A stretch of 64,000 nucleotides of DNA, from NCBI GenBank assembly GCA_029783825.1, contig JAREIK010002034.1, positions 1,382,041 through 1,446,040 of the forward strand, written 5' to 3'. The translations under genes and the position numbers were made by a program. Of this stretch, positions 33,245-44,610 are shown piece after piece. Each line of letters starts with the position of its first letter. The stretch's first letter is position 1. The DNA comes from Sapria himalayana. Lineage: Eukaryota; Streptophyta; Magnoliopsida; Malpighiales; Rafflesiaceae. The notes beneath the pieces were generated by a model. It ran no database searches, was not told the origin of the DNA, and worked only from the letters and a program-made list of their open reading frames with translations.

Positions 33245-36225
33245 AAAACTTATTGTGACTTTGTAAAGATGTCAAAACTCATAGTTAACTGACATAATTA
33301 CAAAACTTAGTTGAGCGAGAATCTCTCATCCAACATAGCTCCACAATTATATAAGTCATATAAGCAATGAAGTTGATGTAAGTCTAAATATTGATTCCAT
33401 AAAGATTATTTTGACAATTTGATCAATCAACACTAAACTATTGACTATACTAGTTGAATAGATATAATTTATCTTATGAAATATACTCAGACTCTAAGGT
33501 TTGTGCACGTACTTATGAATGATAATATTTCTCGGTGTTTGGTTAGTATTTTGTTTGTTTGTTGGATGAAGGGTAGATATTTGTAAAAATGCTCATATGC
33601 ACTCTTGGTATACAAGGTCAAGGTGGCAATCAACTATTGGACAATCATTTACAAGGATACTTGTCTCATAGTTATTCTCTCAGATTTTCAATACCAAGTA
33701 ACATATTATTTTGTACAAAGATTGTTATCACATCTACTTCTTTTAGGTAATACACTAATTACCCTTGATGATTACTTCGAGTATGTACTTCTATACTTCA
33801 ACCTCTAATTATCCAATGACTCGAGATAATGTGGTATTAATTTCATTTGTATTTTTTGATTAATACTCATGAAGATTGAACATATATCTCCTCATATATT
33901 TCACTCATGAAAGTCAAACAAGTTGTAATAATTCATAGGGCTATCACCACCTTGATGTCTTCCCCACTTGTGTGTTCCCCATGACATGCCTTTCACCATC
34001 ATCATGGTTGACAAATGATTCTCACACTATGGTGAAACTCCAAGGTAATACATTCTACTTAACCCCCATATTACTTTAAAGTTAGTCCTTCTAGATAGTA
34101 TATAATAGATTAATTTTTAATATTTTCATATCTTTGACTTCGTAAGCATTATACTCACAAGTATTAACATACTTTAACTTTAGACCCCTAGATGTTAGTT
34201 TATCCTAAGTGTTAAGATTATAAGGACTATTAGTTTATTCTATTCGAACCATATGAGCATATCCCCTGACTTCTTGGCACTATCCTTGATGGTCATCATG
34301 AATAAATTATCATATTGATGTAAATTCTAATTTTTTATTCTAAATTGTATTCATACCAAACAAAATATTAACACAATATTCAAAATTTTATCAAAACTCA
34401 ATTACATACAAAACCTAAAATTAAATTTAGATAGAAATTGGAGATAAAATAATGCAAGATGTATTGGAAAAAATCTCATGGGTTATAGGGTTCCTAATGA
34501 ATGCTCAAACAAATTTCTAAGTATGAAACTCTAATTCCAATTGATGTTTCTTTCTATTCACTTTGGATGTATCCTTAATTTGGATTGATTACATATCACT
34601 TAGGTCTTCGTGCATCATTCCCCTTCTCCTATCTCTCTTTCTTTTTATCTCTAAGTACAGTTTTTATAATTTAGGGATTCTATGATATTTTAAGTTGGAA
34701 GTCATGACATAGAATTAAGATCATGACTCCATCATCTCTTTGAATCTTTTATAGAGTACAAATGTCATGGCATTAAGAATGGTCATGACTAATGTTTAAC
34801 TCTATATAACACAAAGTCTAAGAATTAGCTATGACTTTAGTCTTAACTCGTTGAATAAAATATCATGATACTGAAATTGGCTACAATTGGGTAATTTTGA
34901 GGTGTCAACTATGTCAGATGGCCTATGCATGATTCAATTGTTCATGGCACAACATGGTCCAATTAAGAGTCATACCTGGACAAGCCTCATTCCAGCACTT
35001 GACATTACTTTGGCTAAGCCAAGTCAAAGTTCCTAGCACGAAAGGCACAACCTAGCATGATGGCCCTTGTGGGCTAGTTATGGCATGATTGGCCAAATAG
35101 GCTAGCTGGTCTTGACCCTAGCTAGCCTAAACTTGACCTACACTAGCTTAGACCTAACCCAAACTAGCCTAGAATGAACTAGTCTAGCTTAGACTAAACC
35201 CATGTTAACCTAAAATAAACCAGACCAACTTGACTTGACCTAGGCTAAAGTGGCATATCCTAGGCTAGCCTAGAACTAACCAAGCTAGCATGGACTAAAG
35301 CTAGGCTAGCCTAAAAATGAACTAGGCTAGTTTGGCCAGGCTTGACACAAATTGGTATGACTTGAGTGTGTCCTAGCTTTACTTGGCATAACTCAGGGTA
35401 AAAGGTATGCCACCAAGCCATGCAAGGCCACCCATTTTTAAAGCTATGACAACATGGCATAGCTAATGCTTAAAACCATGTCATGCCAAGAATGGCATGG
35501 TAACCAAGATGGACCTAAAAATGGCTTGTTTGATACCTCTAGAGTAATTACTTTCTAGAATACAAAGTTATAGCACTAAAAATTAGTCATGGCATTGGTC
35601 TTAACTTATTCAATAAAATGTCACAATGCTAGAATTGGATCTGATAAGTAATTTCCTTTTGAAATGAAAAGTTGCAGCAAAAAATGATTTTGCGAACTAC
35701 ATCTTTTGATATTTTAGCTCTATCTTGAATAAGTCATGACTCTGAAATATACTATAATTATTTATAGCATTTGGGTACTTGACTACCATGATGTGAAAAT
35801 AATTTTACAATCATTAAGTGATTTAGAACTAGTATAGATGTGGCTCCAAGAAAATGTAATGACCATAATAATTGTGTTATACAGTGAAATGATTCTTTCA
35901 ACTCGGTAGTTGAATCATGATGTACATAAAAAAGGTCATTACTATTTTGCTAAATATTTGGCCAAGAAAGGATGGTGCGACTACTAAAGACTACTATATA
36001 AGGTGTACATAAGTCATGCCAAAAGAATTATTATGATTTTCCACCACTTCTCTCCTTTACAAGACTTTGCTCCATGCAATCCAATAATTTCACCAAAATT
36101 CACTAAGATTTCACTAACATTTGTCAAATCCACTTTTTGTGAAATTTCTATGATAATACTAATACATGCAAACATGCCTAATTTTAACCTCCCCCCCCCC
36201 CCACCACCACTAATGCTTGTTACTC
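33245..36225 (-). repeat. Gypsy LTR-like unit, copy C
   Basis: Collinear with copy B: GCGAGAATCTCTCATCCAACA (about 33332), TTTCTCGGTGTTTG (33528), TTGTTGGATGAAGGGTAGA (about 33561), CGAGTATGTACTTCTA (33779), CCCATGACATGCC (33979), GTGCATCATTCC (34611), then the TCATGAC-subrepeat part to about 36225. A 645-bp hAT-like element sits at 34897-35541. Copies differ by far more than those of the first copia, so this family is old. The C run at 36191-36202 lies at its right edge. Confidence 0.7.
34897..35541. mobile_element. Non-autonomous hAT-like element, copy 3
   Basis: 645 bp, from TTGAGGTGTCAAC to TTTGATACCTCTA, with target duplication GGGTAATT (34889-34896) and GAGTAATT (35542-35549), 7 of 8. 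In reverse orientation to copies 1 and 2. Its centre (about 35095-35335) holds eight or more degenerate 21-22-bp units around CTAGCCTA(A/G)A, the mirror of the GGCTAGCCTAGG units elsewhere. Non-coding. Confidence 0.85.
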
Positions 36226-36885
36226 ATTACATCATCTAACCAAGGACAAAATACTTTATCCTTAGGTTCTCATTTTACTTTCTCTAATCTTCAATCCACA
36301 ATTTCTCTCTATATTGCATATTTCCTCCATTATTTAATTACATCTAAAATCATTTTCTACCACTCATTTGTGATGGATTCATAGAGTATTTCAAAAAATT
36401 TGGTACTTCGCATCACTCTAGTATCCACTAGCTTCATCACCTCTTCCAAGATATTCATAACATGATTTTCAAATTTTTTTTTGAGCAATCACAAATAATA
36501 TATATATATTTGATAAAATGCATCTCACATAATGCATGCCTTCTCTCCCTATTAGCTTTGTGTTCCTCTTCTTTTCTTTTCATATATTTTTCTCACTTGT
36601 TGTTTATGCTACTAGGGAAGTATACATAGATTTTATCCATGGCTTCAAGGAAACTTCCCTATGGTCAAAATCTAATCTCATCACTTTTATAATATTGAGG
36701 ACTTCTTCCAAGTCACCTCCTTTCCTAGTCAAATAAAGGTAAGATATGTATGGTGATTTTTCATCATGCTTCGCTCCACTGCTTTCCATCATTTCTATGT
36801 CAGCTTTAGGAAAGGGTAGCACTTCTTACCCAACTTTGGTTGATTCTTCTCCTTTAAAAATCTATCAAGGTCTTTCTTTGCACCG
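36226..36885 (-). other. Gypsy-associated sequence with an unassigned frame
   Basis: Between the LTR-like unit and the poly(C) run. A minus-strand open stretch (36604-36822; KHDEKSPYISYLYLTRKGGD, then VSLKPWIKSMY) continues downstream of the plant transposon-protein remnant and is probably its C-terminal part. No domain is recognised. The lower 300 bp look non-coding. Confidence 0.4.
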
Positions 36886-36910
36886 CCCCCCCCCCCCCCC
36901 CCCCCCCCCC
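36886..36910. repeat. Poly(C) run of 25
   Basis: An uninterrupted run of 25 C, on the minus strand 25 G. Shorter C-rich tracts occur at 36191-36202 and about 37861-37875. Such a run is unusual in AT-rich plant DNA and could fold as a G-quadruplex or i-motif, or reflect an assembly or sequencing artefact. Confidence 0.9.
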
Positions 36911-38040
36911 ACTGTCAGGGAGGAAATCCATGGACACAGTTCATCTCTCTATTCATTCATCAGGGCTGCTTTACATAAAAGAAGAGCGAATTATTTAGCT
37001 GGAAAATTCACCCTATTGAAAATTGACATCTCAAGAATATTTTCCACATGGATATTGTATCCGTTAACTATGGTGAAATGTAATAATGCCCTATCTTCCA
37101 TGATGGCAAAGACATGGAGAGTTGGATACAAAATAGAGTATAAGAAATATAACCAAACTTTACTCTCCTATAAGAGTTATTCTCACATTAAACATCCACA
37201 TGTATTTTTTGACAAAACTTTCTAATCACTTCTTCCACCTATCAATTTCCTTGTGATTGCCTTATAGATTGGTTACTTCTTTAAGGAATTGAAGGTCATA
37301 CCATCCATGGCTTCTTTCAATCTAAATAATTTGTAGATAAATTCTTGATCAAAGTGCATTCAAACTCCTTGTACATAGTATCTTTTGTCTTGTATAACTT
37401 CTAAATTTGAGTAAAACTCTCTAACAATAATTGTATTCCTCCATTCCATGTGCATGCATAATGAGTAAAGGTGTCAACCAGGTCGGGCCGGCTTGGCATG
37501 GCACGAGGCACGGCAGGGTTCGACCATGCCTAGGACGGCCCGACACGGGATTTTCTAGTGCCCAGGCCCGTGTCGTGCCCGGGTAAGGCACAATTCATGT
37601 CGTGCCAGACCGAGGCCAACCGGGCCTCGTGCGGTGCCTGACCCAGCACTGTTTGGTGGCCCGTGGCATGGCCCGTCGGCACAGGTCGTGGTCACACGCA
37701 TACCCGCACCCGTAGTCCTGAGCTCTCGGCTTTTCGCACCCTCACGAGTCACGACTCAAGAGTCATGATTCATGGCTCACCCTCGTCCCTCAGTGACTCG
37801 GGCCTAGCTTCCCATACAAAAAGACAGCGGGTCGGGTCCAATCAGACCCGACCCGATCCCCACCCCCCCCCCACCCCACGGGCAAAAAAAAAATTAAAAT
37901 ATAGTAGTTGGATCTCGCCTCCAATGGCTAGGGGGCAGAATCCGATGGCCCTCATGATTCTGCCCCATAAAATATTAAAAAAATTAAAAAAAAATAATTT
38001 TAAACAAATTATTTTCTTTAATCTATAAAATCCTCCCCAC

Positions 38041-38052
38041 CTCTATATAACA
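38041..38052 (+). promoter_or_regulatory. Candidate TATA box of the hAT transposase
   Basis: CTCTATATAACA lies about 330 bp before the likely start codon and is followed by a CT-rich leader (38073-38130, 38270-38310) of the sort common in plant 5' UTRs. No other TATA-like site with this context lies between the left end and the coding region. Confidence 0.5.
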
Positions 38053-38378
38053 TTTATGTTTTTCATAAATATTTATTCTCTCAATTCTTAGATTTTCACT
38101 CTCTCAAAACTCTTGCTCCTCTCTCTTGGGACTTGGGATTTCGTCATTTGGCTCAACTTTTCGGGAATCTCAAATCGGGTTTAGAATTTTGAGCTAGACC
38201 ATGATGTACCGTGCACGTGATCGACCTCACTATTTTACCGGGTAATTTATTTTAAGTTTTTTTTTTACTTTCTTTCTCTCCTCAGTCTCTCTCTAGTCTC
38301 TCTCGTCCTAAAATAGTTAAATCTAAAATCTATCATCTAGTCTCTACATAAGTGTACTGTTTAACAAAAATCCTAAAA

Positions 38379-40489
38379 ATGACAAATACTATTGAAACAT
38401 ATTTAAATTTAGAAAATGAAAATTTTACAGAGAGGTCTTAGGCTACTGAAACTTTGGTTTCTCCAGTCGTCTCAACCCAAACATCTAAAAAATAAAAAAC
38501 AAGGATGACTTCTTTAGTTTGGACTCATTTTAATATAATAAAATAAAAAATGTTAGGGGTGAGGAAGAAGAAATGGCACAATGCAAATATTGTATGAGAA
38601 ATTTAACTTGTAAGAGTTCGTTTGGGACTGGGCACCTTAAAAGGCATGCCGAATTATGCACCAAAAAACATGGTCTATTAGATCCTAGACAAACCTACTT
38701 AGCACTGCATTTTTTGAGACTGGATCAAGTTCAGTCTCAAAGTTTACTCCCTTCATATACTCCAGCGAGTTGGGTAGGGACGGCATGGCCAGACTTATCA
38801 CATTGATGGGTCTTCTGATCAGATTTTCGAAAGATCCAAGGGTAGTGCGCATCATGCAGACATATTTTCAGCATGCTTATCATAGGATTCCTAGGTCCAC
38901 ATCTAGGAATGACATACTAAAATTGTATAAGTTAGAAAAACAAAAAATAATTAATAAATTTTTGGCATATAGTGGAGTGGTGTCCGTGACGTCCGATATC
39001 TGGACAAGTCACGATAAATCATTTTATGCATGTCTCACAATTCACTATGTAGATTCTCACTAGGCTATGAATAAAAAAATTTTAGGATTCTCTGAGATTC
39101 TCCATCCTCATGATGGTCCGGCCATTTTTGAGTGTATGATGAAAATATTTAGAGAATATAAAATTCAAAATAAAATTTTTAGTATCACATTCGATAATGC
39201 ATCTAATAATAAAGTAGTGATCAACATGTTTGTTAGGAATATTAGAGACGCACCATTAGGAGAGATCTTTCATGTCAGATGCATGTGTCACGTGATTAAC
39301 CTGATTGTTCAAGCGGGTATGAAGGTGTGTTCACCTGTATTGGATAATATACGTAATGTACTAAAATATATTCGCACTTCTCGTAGACAACAAGAATTTG
39401 GCAGTCTCTATTTGTCTGTGAATCTTATAAAGAAAAAATTTTAATCGTATGTGAGACACCATTGGAATTACACATACCTGATGTTGGAGTCATGTATTGG
39501 ATACGAACACGTGATATCCGACTACGTCAATAGTAAGAGTGACGAACTTATTATTGACGACACTGACTAGGCTTCAAGAATTTCATCTATGAAATTCTTG
39601 AAATTTTTTTATGACACGACGAACATGTGTTCGTCGGTTTATACTCCCACGACTTGCATTACACTCAGGTGCATATGGAACATTAGTAGCATGTTTAGGA
39701 AGTATCGAGCTGACCCAACATTTAGCCGAATAGTTGCAGAGATGGAAACCAAGTACTTAAAGTACTGGTCCACTGTTCCATCTCTTTATTACCTCGCTGC
39801 ATGTATGGACCATAGGGTTAAGGTGGAAGGGGTAGAAAACACTCTGACTTACATTTCCTCGTGCATGAACCTGGAAGACCCACCTAAAGGGTTCATTCAC
39901 TAGAAGTTGGATGAGCTGTTCACATACTTCGATACTAGGTATGGTGGTGGTAGTGGTAGTAATGAGATTGTGATTACGGACATGGATACCTTGATCGGAG
40001 ATGATGATTTTTCTATTGAATTAGCGAGGGGGAAACGTCGGGGTGGACCATTACATAGGAACGAGCTTTCTCGGTACTTAGATACTGATTACTGTTCAAT
40101 CCTATCACATTCTGATACTAAGAATCTTGATATAATACAGTGGTGGAAAATCATATGAGTCCACCTTTCCAGTGTTATCTAGGATGATACGGGATCTACT
40201 GACTCCTCCGGTGTCGAGCGTAAAATCAAAGTCTACTTTTTCTATTACAGTGAACGTTATTTCGGATAAGATATAGAGATTACATCCAGATATTGTTGAG
40301 GCCTTGGCCTGTTTGAATGATTGGGAGGATTCGAGGTTTAGCATCCATGATCGTGCTGAAGCTGGGACAAAGACTGCATCCACATCCACTACGAAAGCAG
40401 AGGAGTTGATTGCCGATGATGATGATCTATATTATAGTGATCTTGATGTTGCGGTTGATGATGCTCATGATATGCTGATTGACGTTTGA
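38379..40489 (+). pseudogene. hAT transposase (RICESLEEPER-like), few lesions
   Basis: An upstream Met at 38379 precedes SLVWTHFNIIK and the BED zinc finger CKYC...CKSSFGTGHLKRHAELC (38580-38665). The core follows: MQTYFQHAYHRIPR, VVSVTSDIWTS with the first catalytic Asp, ITFDNASNN with the second, and CMCHVINLIVQAG. The hATC dimerisation end is DIIQWWK (about 40130), SSVKSKSTFSITVNVIS and ALACLNDWEDS. The third catalytic acid, Glu in an S-E-S-T-F-S motif, is Lys here. Breaks lie near 38430-38560, about 38800 (shift), 39061, 39441, 39568, 39901, 40156 and 40275. It looks recently dead; the relative at 23747-27167 keeps the Glu. Confidence 0.9.
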
Positions 40490-41608
40490 TGATGATCCAC
40501 TGTTTTTGATTTTGATATTTTGTTTTTTATTGATTGTACGCTTTATTTTTACGTTACGTTGAAACTTGTATTTATTTGGTTCGGTATCTATTGGCTGATT
40601 GGTCATTTTTCATTTGGTTTTCTTTTGTTTTTTTGACTTTGTAATTTTTTTTAACCAGATTTTTTATTTAATTTATTTTTTTGTTTAAAATATTCATTTA
40701 AAAATTAAAACTCTATAATTTAATATTTTAATTCTAATAAATTATAATCTAAATTTATTTTAAATTATAAAAAAAAAATTTAAACTCTAAATATTTTCAA
40801 GTTACAAATTTTTAATAATTGTCAGTTTACCAATTTAAATATTAAACTTTATAATTTATTTATATTATATTTTTAATAAAAAAATTTAAACTTTGTAATT
40901 TATTAAATTTTTAACAATTTTCATTTTATAAATTTAATATATTATACATTATCTATATATATTATAATATATATTTTATTTAAACTAAAATATAAAACTT
41001 TAAAATTTTTTTTTTAAAAAAATTTTAAACCAGGCCCGTACGGCCTGGTTTGGCCTGACCGAGCTTGCTCGGTGCGGCATGGCCCGCCATGCCGAGTATG
41101 GCTTTAATAAACCATGTCGTGCCATGCACGACACGGTATAGTAACAGTGTCGTGTCTGGCCCAATACGAAAGCATGATCGTGCTCTAAAAAAATGGGCTG
41201 GACCTGGCTGACCCGACCCATTTGGCACCTCTAATAATGAGTCCAAATTTCTTCGCTCAATCAATGCCTAAAAAGTTGGAATGAGTTTACTAAATATCTT
41301 CTCTCCTATAAAGTTCTTCTTGACTAATATACATGTAATCCATCTCTCTCCCATCTTTGTAAGAAAAGTTGACTTTTGCCTGATACCATGACTTTGGAAG
41401 AAGTATTAATGGTGGATTGCCTCTAGGCTCTGTCACTTGCTTTTGACTTTGTGACTCAATTTGGTCTCCTCTCTCCTCACCATTAACTTAGAAATCAATA
41501 TTTTCTCTACTATCTTTGCTCATATCTTTGATAGTTAGGATTATAGAAGTTTTTGTTTTTTTTGGAGATAAAGAAGAATTATAAGTTTTGCAAAAATTAG
41601 GGTTAAAA

Positions 41609-41618
41609 TATTTATATA
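41609..41618 (-). promoter_or_regulatory. Candidate TATA box before the plant transposon-protein ORF
   Basis: TATATAAATA on the minus strand lies about 90 bp upstream of the ATG at 41523, and a leader of plant 5'-UTR composition (AACCCTAATTTTTGC) follows it. This would allow a separate transcript for that ORF, but the same sequence could be chance in AT-rich DNA. Confidence 0.4.
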
Positions 41619-41639
41619 GGATTAGGTTTTAGTCCTAGC

Positions 41640-43932
41640 TAATGAGAAAAACCCATAATTTTTTGCATGGCCATGACTTTTTTTTAAAAAGAAAAGTCAC
41701 GGTTAGGTTTGCATGCCATGAATTAATTGATAAATGAAAGTCACAACTAGGCTTGAGTAGCATGACTTATTTTGTGTGTCTACATATATAGGTGACTATG
41801 TATTTATAGATAGATTCATAAAATAATAAAAAATATTTGTATATCACATAATACAAAAAATAAATTTTTAGGATACCTCCCAAACAATGCTATATTTAAT
41901 GTCCATAGCTAGACCTTTATTGAATCTCCAAATTAGTCAATGATCTTTGCTATCTAGGTAAGCTTCTCCAAATGGTCTTTCTTTTTTGTTTATCATCTTA
42001 ATTTTTTCTCCAACATCTAGTAATCCCCTAGGGTATCTTGCTTAGTCTATTCTTCTATTAATGTCATGACTTTTGAAAAGGTTGTGGCATCATATCCTAT
42101 GATATTTAATAATGCCACAACTTGTTGTAAAGTCATAATAAGTGGAATTTCTCTCTAGATCATATTTATCATGACTTTAGAAAATGTCATAACTTTCTCT
42201 TAAAGCTTATGTTGCTTCATTTTCACGACTTTATCTTCTGGCATTACTTTCTTCATTGATCTAAATTTAAAGTTATGACATCATTAGAAGTCATGACTTT
42301 TATTGTTACGGCTACTTCATCTTCATATGCCTATGGATGTTCCATATATATTATTTTTGCACTGTCTTTATCTTCTAGAAAACCAACCATTAGCTATGAG
42401 ATTTATTTTACTTATTCTTCTTCTATAATTTTGAAAATTTCCTTAATAATGTATCCATTTTGTTGAATTAATAATTTCATCATTTTCACCACTTCCTTTA
42501 CATCATAAAAGTAGCATGACTTGGAATCTCCAGAAGTCATGACTTTGATGAATATCATGACTCTGTAGTAGTCTTCTTCTTCATTATCATTTTCAGTATT
42601 TTCTTCATTCCAGACTTTATCTAATCTTTCATCTTCTGTGTCTTCTTTGGACTAATAAACTTTTAGAAAATCTTTCCATCTAAAGTCTACATCTTGTTTC
42701 ATTATGGTGCATAAGAGGTTGTCTATTCTCTAATAATCTTCCTTGTCATAGTCTGGATTTTATTGGATTTTGTAGAGGTCAAATTTAACTTATCCTTTAC
42801 TCACACGAAGTGAAAATTCTTCATTATAGACATCAATTAATACAGATCTAATGGCTTTAGTCATCCAAATATCAATAGAGCATGTTAGTCTTCTATATGT
42901 TGCACAACAAAATCTACCAAAAAAATAAATTTACTAACCTTCATCAACACATCTTCGATAATACCAATTAAATATGTTATTTAATAATTGGTTATTTGAA
43001 GTTAAAGAGTGGTTTTAACAAAATCATTTAGGCTTAACCTCTACACTATGGACAATGGTATCAAATTCATATATGATCCTAAGTAACATAGTATCTTCCA
43101 AAAAGTATATTCTCTAATAATGTAAGGAATCATATGGCTTCCTAGATCTTTCAGCTTTTTTGAGAGTTTAATTTTGATGATAGCATTATACTTCTCAATC
43201 ATATTCACCATTTAATATCTTAAAATTATTCTTGCTATTCATTACATCTTTCATGAACTTCACATAATTCAACATCTGATATAAGGCTGAAGCAAATGGA
43301 ATATTGATTTCCAACTTTTACAAAGCATTGAGAGATCTCTCTAATTGTTCAGTTATCTTTTCCTCTCCAAAATATTATGGAAAAGAAAGATTAGGAGAAA
43401 GATATTTATTATTTACATAATATTTTTCTTGCACATCCTTTTGATCATCGCCTCAAGTAATCTACATCTCCTCCTTATCCACTTTTTCATTTTTAATGGC
43501 TAGGGGTTGTATCATGACTTTGGAAAAGGATAAGACTTCTTCCGTCATAACTTTTTCCTATAATATAGCTTACATTTTGGCTTCCATTTTTACTTATTTC
43601 TCCTTTTTTGGTATGCAAATATTTAATAAAACTAGTTATTTTAGTAATTATTCATATTGTGTTTGTAAATAAAAGAGAATTAAATATAACAAAGTTGCTA
43701 AATTATAATTTTTATGAAATATAATGAATGATTGTGAAATTGGGTTATTTTAGTGTGCAAAGGAGAAATGTGTAGTCATGGATATCATAGTGTCATAGCC
43801 ATATGATGTAACAGAAAGACCAAAGTTATATTGTATTCTGAATACCTCAACTTTGTAATTTAGAGACAAAATATACATTCACGGGTATTTCTTTCATTAT
43901 ATAGACTAAGAGACAATGTTGTAGCATTCCTA
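41640..43932 (-). mobile_element. Second gypsy internal fragment with protease remnant
   Basis: Homologous to 29600-31200: shared blocks include the TAAGCTTCTCCA (about 41961) and GGTGCATAA (42705) regions and the protease end. At 42780-43130 the minus strand gives VDEGZ-like, FIFxVDFVV and LIDVYNEEFSLRVSK pieces of a gypsy protease. Near 41870 a GTTTGGGAGGTATCC block is this copy's version of the conserved post-pol sequence. No RT is seen. 43400-43932 is AT-rich with a few TCATGAC motifs and no gene. Confidence 0.65.
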
Positions 43933-43949
43933 AACTACAAGAAAATATT

Positions 43950-44610
43950 AATTTAGCTAGAGATCAATCCCTAGCTAAATAGCGAGGGGATAGCTAGGGA
44001 TAGCAAGAGATTTTTGATTTTACATTGAAATAAAAATTTGCGACAGATTAATGACAGAATTTTCCTATAGACAATTTTTCGTCTCTATTTTATTCGTAAA
44101 TTTTTATGCAAAAAAAAGCCAGAGGTTGGATTTAGCGACAGAAATTCTCTAGCTAATTAGATCTGGGATATCACGATGGATTTTGTGACAAAATTTCTCT
44201 AGCTAAATACATATGGAATATAGCAATGAATTTAACGATGGAATTTTTCTAACTATTTACATTCACGATATAGCGACGATTAATTGCGACGGAATTTTTC
44301 TAGCTAGTTATATCTGGAATATAGTGATGAAATTTTCATAGCTAGTTATATCTGGAATATAGTGATGGATTTAGTGACTAAATTTCCCTAGCTAATTACA
44401 TCATGGGTATTGCGGCAGATTTAGCGCTGAAAATTTTCTAGCTAATTACATACGAGATATAGCGACGAATTTTGTGACGAAAATTTCCTAACTACTTACA
44501 TCTGGGATATAGTAACGGATTTTTTGCGACGAAATTTCCTTAGCTAATTACATCCAGGATATAGTGTCAGATTTAGCGAAGGAACTTTCCTAGATAATTA
44601 TATAATCATA
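43950..44610. repeat. Left subterminal array of the outer CACTA
   Basis: About ten degenerate units of roughly 55-62 bp built on GGATATAGCGACGGATTT, TGCGACGAAATTTC and CTAGCTAATTACATC. Such GCGACGG/CCGTCGC motifs are the presumed transposase-binding sites in CACTA ends. Confidence 0.8.

Larger units (their letters stand above)
37466..41233 (+). mobile_element. hAT transposon, copy 1, with perfect 8-bp target duplication
   Basis: 3768 bp, from TAAAGGTGTCAACC to TTTGGCACCTCTA, flanked by ATAATGAG at 37458-37465 and again at 41234-41241. The subterminal 400 bp at the left and 200 bp at the right are GC-rich with GGCCCG/CGGGCC and TCGTGCC motifs; the middle is AT-rich. It carries a nearly complete transposase on the plus strand. 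It landed in the coding part of a gypsy remnant and is younger than its host. Confidence 0.95.
36911..41523 (-). pseudogene. Plant transposon-protein (PF20167-type) ORF of the gypsy family, split by a hAT
   Basis: The minus strand opens at an ATG at 41521-41523 (MSKDSRENIDF) and runs to IERRNLD at 41242, where the hAT 37466-41233 interrupts it. Beyond, from 37457 down, it resumes: IIVREFYSNLEVIQDKRYYV near 37410, FDQEFIYKLFRLKEAMDGM near 37330 and, near 37085, MEDRALLHFTIVNGYNIHVE. This V-R-E-F-Y-x-N-L ... D-R-A-L-L-x-x-x-I-V order is the pattern of the putative plant transposon protein domain common beside Athila-type elements. Its function is unknown. Stops and shifts are present. Confidence 0.7.

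Noticed and set aside
37555..38028. Arg/Pro-rich open frames on both strands
   Set aside because: They are products of the GC-rich subterminal sequence of the hAT element, before its transposase start.
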